A stretch of 64,000 nt of DNA, from NCBI RefSeq assembly GCF_019884725.1, contig NZ_CP082322.1:1488001-1552000 (forward strand). The letters are read 5' to 3'. Each line of letters begins with the position of its first letter. Within the stretch, counting starts at the first letter, position 1. Origin of the DNA: Leucobacter tenebrionis. GTDB taxonomy: Bacteria; Actinomycetota; Actinomycetes; Actinomycetales; Microbacteriaceae. Of this stretch, positions 62,251 to 64,000 are shown one piece after another. A program made the position numbers and the translations under genes. The notes under the pieces were generated by a model. It worked only from the letters and a program-made list of their open reading frames with translations, was not told where the DNA came from and ran no database searches.

Positions 62251-63437
62251 GCCCGCTCCCCGGCGAGCCAGGCGCGGATCAGGTCGCCGTGCTGGTCGAG
62301 CAGCGGCGGCGCGGTGTGCTCGCTGCGGGCGCGCTCGGTCTCGCCGGTCTCATCGACGTCGAAGAAGCGGATCGCCGGCCCGGGCAGCGAGATGCTGCCG
62401 AGGGCCGCGTGATCCACGTCCACCACGAGGCCCTGCGAGCGCACCTGATCCCACTCGTACACCTCGGTCAGATCCCGCACCTTGCCCGCGGGCACGCCGG
62501 CGCCGCGCAGTCGCTCCAGCAGCGCCTCGGCGTCCTGGTCGGCGAACGCGGCCTCCACGAACGCGATCGTCTCGGCGCGATGCGCGACCCGCACGGGGTT
62601 CGTCTCGAGGCCGGGCGTCTCGGCGTCGAGCCCGAACTCGGCGCAGAAGGCCTGCCACAGGCGCTCGTTGCCCACGCTGATCTGCACCGCCCCGTCGCGG
62701 CACTTGAACAGCCCGTACGGCGCGATCGAGGGGTGGTGGTTGCCCTGCGCGTGCGGCGTCTCACCGGCCACCGTGACCCGTGTGCCCTGGAAGGCGTGCA
62801 CCCCCACGATCGAGGAGAGCAGCGAGGTGCGCACCACCCGACCCTTGCCCGTCTGCTCACGCTCGTACAGCGCCGCGAGCACGCCCACCACGCCGTGGAT
62901 GCCGCCCAGCAGGTCGGCGATCGGCGTGCCCACGCGCTGCGGGTCCTCCGGCCCGGAGCCCGTGATCGACATCAGGCCGGCCTCGCCCTGCACGATCTGG
63001 TCGTAGCCCGCGCGGCCGCCCTCGGGGCCGTCGTGCCCGAAGCCGGTGATCGACAGCTGCACCAGGCGCGGGTTCAGCTCCGCGAGCGCGGCCGTGCCGA
63101 ACCCGAGGCGATCCATCACGCCGGTGCGGAAGTTCTCGATCAGCACGTCGGCCCGCGCCAGCAGCTCGGTCAGTACCGCCCGCCCGTCGTCGCTCTTCAG
63201 GTCGAGCGCGATCGACTCCTTGTTGCGGTTGCACGACAGGAAGTACGTCGAGTAGTCGCGCTCGTCGGATCCCGCCACGAAGGGCGGGCCCCAGGAACGG
63301 GTGTCGTCGCCCGACCCCGGCGCCTCGACCTTGATCACGCGAGCGCCGAGATCCCCCATCATCTGCCCCGCGTGCGGACCCGCGAGCGCACGCGACAGAT
63401 CCACCACCAACACACCGTCCAACGAACCCTGGCTCAT
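62247..63437 (-). CDS. CaiB/BaiF family III CoA transferase
   Basis: 396 aa. VVDLSRALAGPHAGQMMGDLGARVIKVEAPGSGDDTR and RNKESIALDLKSDDGR at the start, and AGYDQIVQGEAGLMSITG with the expected nucleophile Asp (~146). GVHGVVGVLAALYEREQTGKG-like text follows. It moves CoA between carboxylic acids. Coupled to the carboxyltransferase, it suggests an acyl-CoA degradation or activation pathway; the substrate is unknown. Confidence 0.92.
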   Translation of the reverse strand: MSQGSLDGVLVVDLSRALAGPHAGQMMGDLGARVIKVEAPGSGDDTRSWGPPFVAGSDERDYSTYFLSCNRNKESIALDLKSDDGRAVLTELLARADVLIENFRTGVMDRLGFGTAALAELNPRLVQLSITGFGHDGPEGGRAGYDQIVQGEAGLMSITGSGPEDPQRVGTPIADLLGGIHGVVGVLAALYEREQTGKGRVVRTSLLSSIVGVHAFQGTRVTVAGETPHAQGNHHPSIAPYGLFKCRDGAVQISVGNERLWQAFCAEFGLDAETPGLETNPVRVAHRAETIAFVEAAFADQDAEALLERLRGAGVPAGKVRDLTEVYEWDQVRSQGLVVDVDHAALGSISLPGPAIRFFDVDETGETERARSEHTAPPLLDQHGDLIRAWLAGERA

Positions 63438-63538
63438 CGTCTCTCCTCCATCATTTCCTTCATCGAAGCTTCGATCCTTCAGGTGCTCTGCCGGGCGGCA
63501 CCCGCCGGCGCGACCCCGCGCTTCTCCCGGCGCGACCC

Positions 63539-64000
63539 CTACGCCTTCCCCAGATAGTGTCCCAGCGCCACGACCGCCGCGCGCACCCCGGTGCTGAGCG
63601 TCGGCTCGGGATCGGGCAGGAAGAAGGGCGAGTGATTCACCGGGGGCGCTTCGTTCTCAGCCGAGAACCCGCCGAAGAACCAGTACACGCCCGGTACGCC
63701 GATGCTGTCGGGGAGGGTGCCGAAGTCCTCCGACCCCATCGCGGGCGGCAGGCTGACCACACGATCCTCGCCGAGCTCCCGCTGCAGTGCTGCCCGCACC
63801 TGCTCGGCGTGCTCGTCGTCGTTGTAGAGGCGCGGAAAGCGGTAGATCTCCTCGACGGTCGGCCGCGGGGCGCCCGACGCCTCCGCCTCCGCGTTCACGA
63901 TGCGCGCGATGGCCGAGAGCACCCGCTCCCGCACCTCCTCGGTGAGCGTGCGGATGTTGAGGGTGAACTCCGCGCGGTCGGGGATGATGTTCTCCTTCAG
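63539..64000 (-). CDS. M20-family amidohydrolase, C-terminal part
   Basis: The last 153 codons; the start lies beyond the window edge. It opens with LKENIIPDRAEFTLNIRTL, the M20 dimerisation-domain strand, then PAMGSEDFGTLPDSIGVPGVYWFFGG (metal-binding Glu-Asp region) and VNHSPFFLPDPEPTLSTGVRAA with the last metal His. It is the aminoacylase/hippurate hydrolase (peptidase M20D) group. Confidence 0.92.
   Translation of the reverse strand: MKENIIPDRAEFTLNIRTLTEEVRERVLSAIARIVNAEAEASGAPRPTVEEIYRFPRLYNDDEHAEQVRAALQRELGEDRVVSLPPAMGSEDFGTLPDSIGVPGVYWFFGGFSAENEAPPVNHSPFFLPDPEPTLSTGVRAAVVALGHYLGKA

Overview
The window reads as chromosomal DNA of a high-GC actinobacterium, most likely a Microbacteriaceae member (Leucobacter-like). 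The grounds are strong G/C bias at third codon positions, an AccA3/AccD5/AccE acyl-CoA carboxylase set with birA, a MurB-HadA/HadB-like block, two DUF7882-type small proteins, and many genes whose start codon lies 6-8 nt after a TANNNT -10 box (leaderless style). No rRNA, insertion sequence, phage, integrase or CRISPR array was found. One tRNA, tRNA-Ser(UGA), is present. The genus is an inference; the phylum is well supported.

Layout. 1-5 kb: the end of a DUF2236/MpaB-like gene, a membrane-anchored glycerophosphodiester phosphodiesterase, an ArsR/SRPBCC pair with a palindromic operator, and a DedA protein. 5-8.4 kb: a one-carbon block, glyA-folD on the minus strand behind a clear ZTP (pfl) riboswitch, with purU divergent from it. 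8.4-12.4 kb: TetR regulator, YtcJ-like amidohydrolase and APC permease, a probable small catabolic unit. 12.5-16.7 kb: birA, accD5, accE, Nudix CoA pyrophosphatase. 16.8-21 kb: a membrane-stress-like trio, TPM protein, PspA and a coiled-coil paralogue of the TPM tail. 21-29 kb: class II aldolase, dgt, a DUF4287-like protein, a diacylglycerol-kinase-like lipid kinase and a large MalT/LuxR regulator. 29-37 kb: a Tat-exported orphan, YceI, rimK with a divergent retropepsin, a DUF1624-like membrane acyltransferase, and a C-S lyase coupled to a MetY-like sulfhydrylase. 37-44 kb: minus-strand hadA-like, hadB-like, murB, DUF2520, panC, panB, nearly all overlapping by 4 bp, then accA3. 44-50 kb: MHS transporter, luciferase-like monooxygenase, aminotransferase, two DUF7882 paralogues and a GlsB-type protein. 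50-64 kb: tRNA-Ser, HAD phosphatase, serS, a second lipid kinase, POT peptide transporter, SDR, pheA, pgm, NagD-like HAD, a small coiled-coil membrane protein, an AccD-AccA-like carboxyltransferase, a CaiB-type CoA transferase and the 3' part of an M20 amidohydrolase.

Two features cut across the whole window. First, about 15 spacers carry a long, near-perfect inverted repeat (mostly 18-35 bp arms, 4-18 nt loops). The arm sequences differ from place to place but fall into recurring pairs: GGAGTCTCAA at 13.5 and 45.6 kb, GTAGACCTCYCGCACC at 37.1 and 60.6 kb, CGTGTCGC at 4.1 and 46.8 kb, GCACCGATC at 2.4 and 59.0 kb. One copy lies inside the coding end of the DUF2520 gene. They occur between convergent, divergent and co-directional genes, so they are not simply terminators. 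This is the best candidate here for an undescribed element. Second, several ordinary enzymes and one regulator carry in-frame tandem repeats of 15, 18 or 24 bp at poorly conserved positions (birA, amidohydrolase, LuxR regulator, DUF2520).
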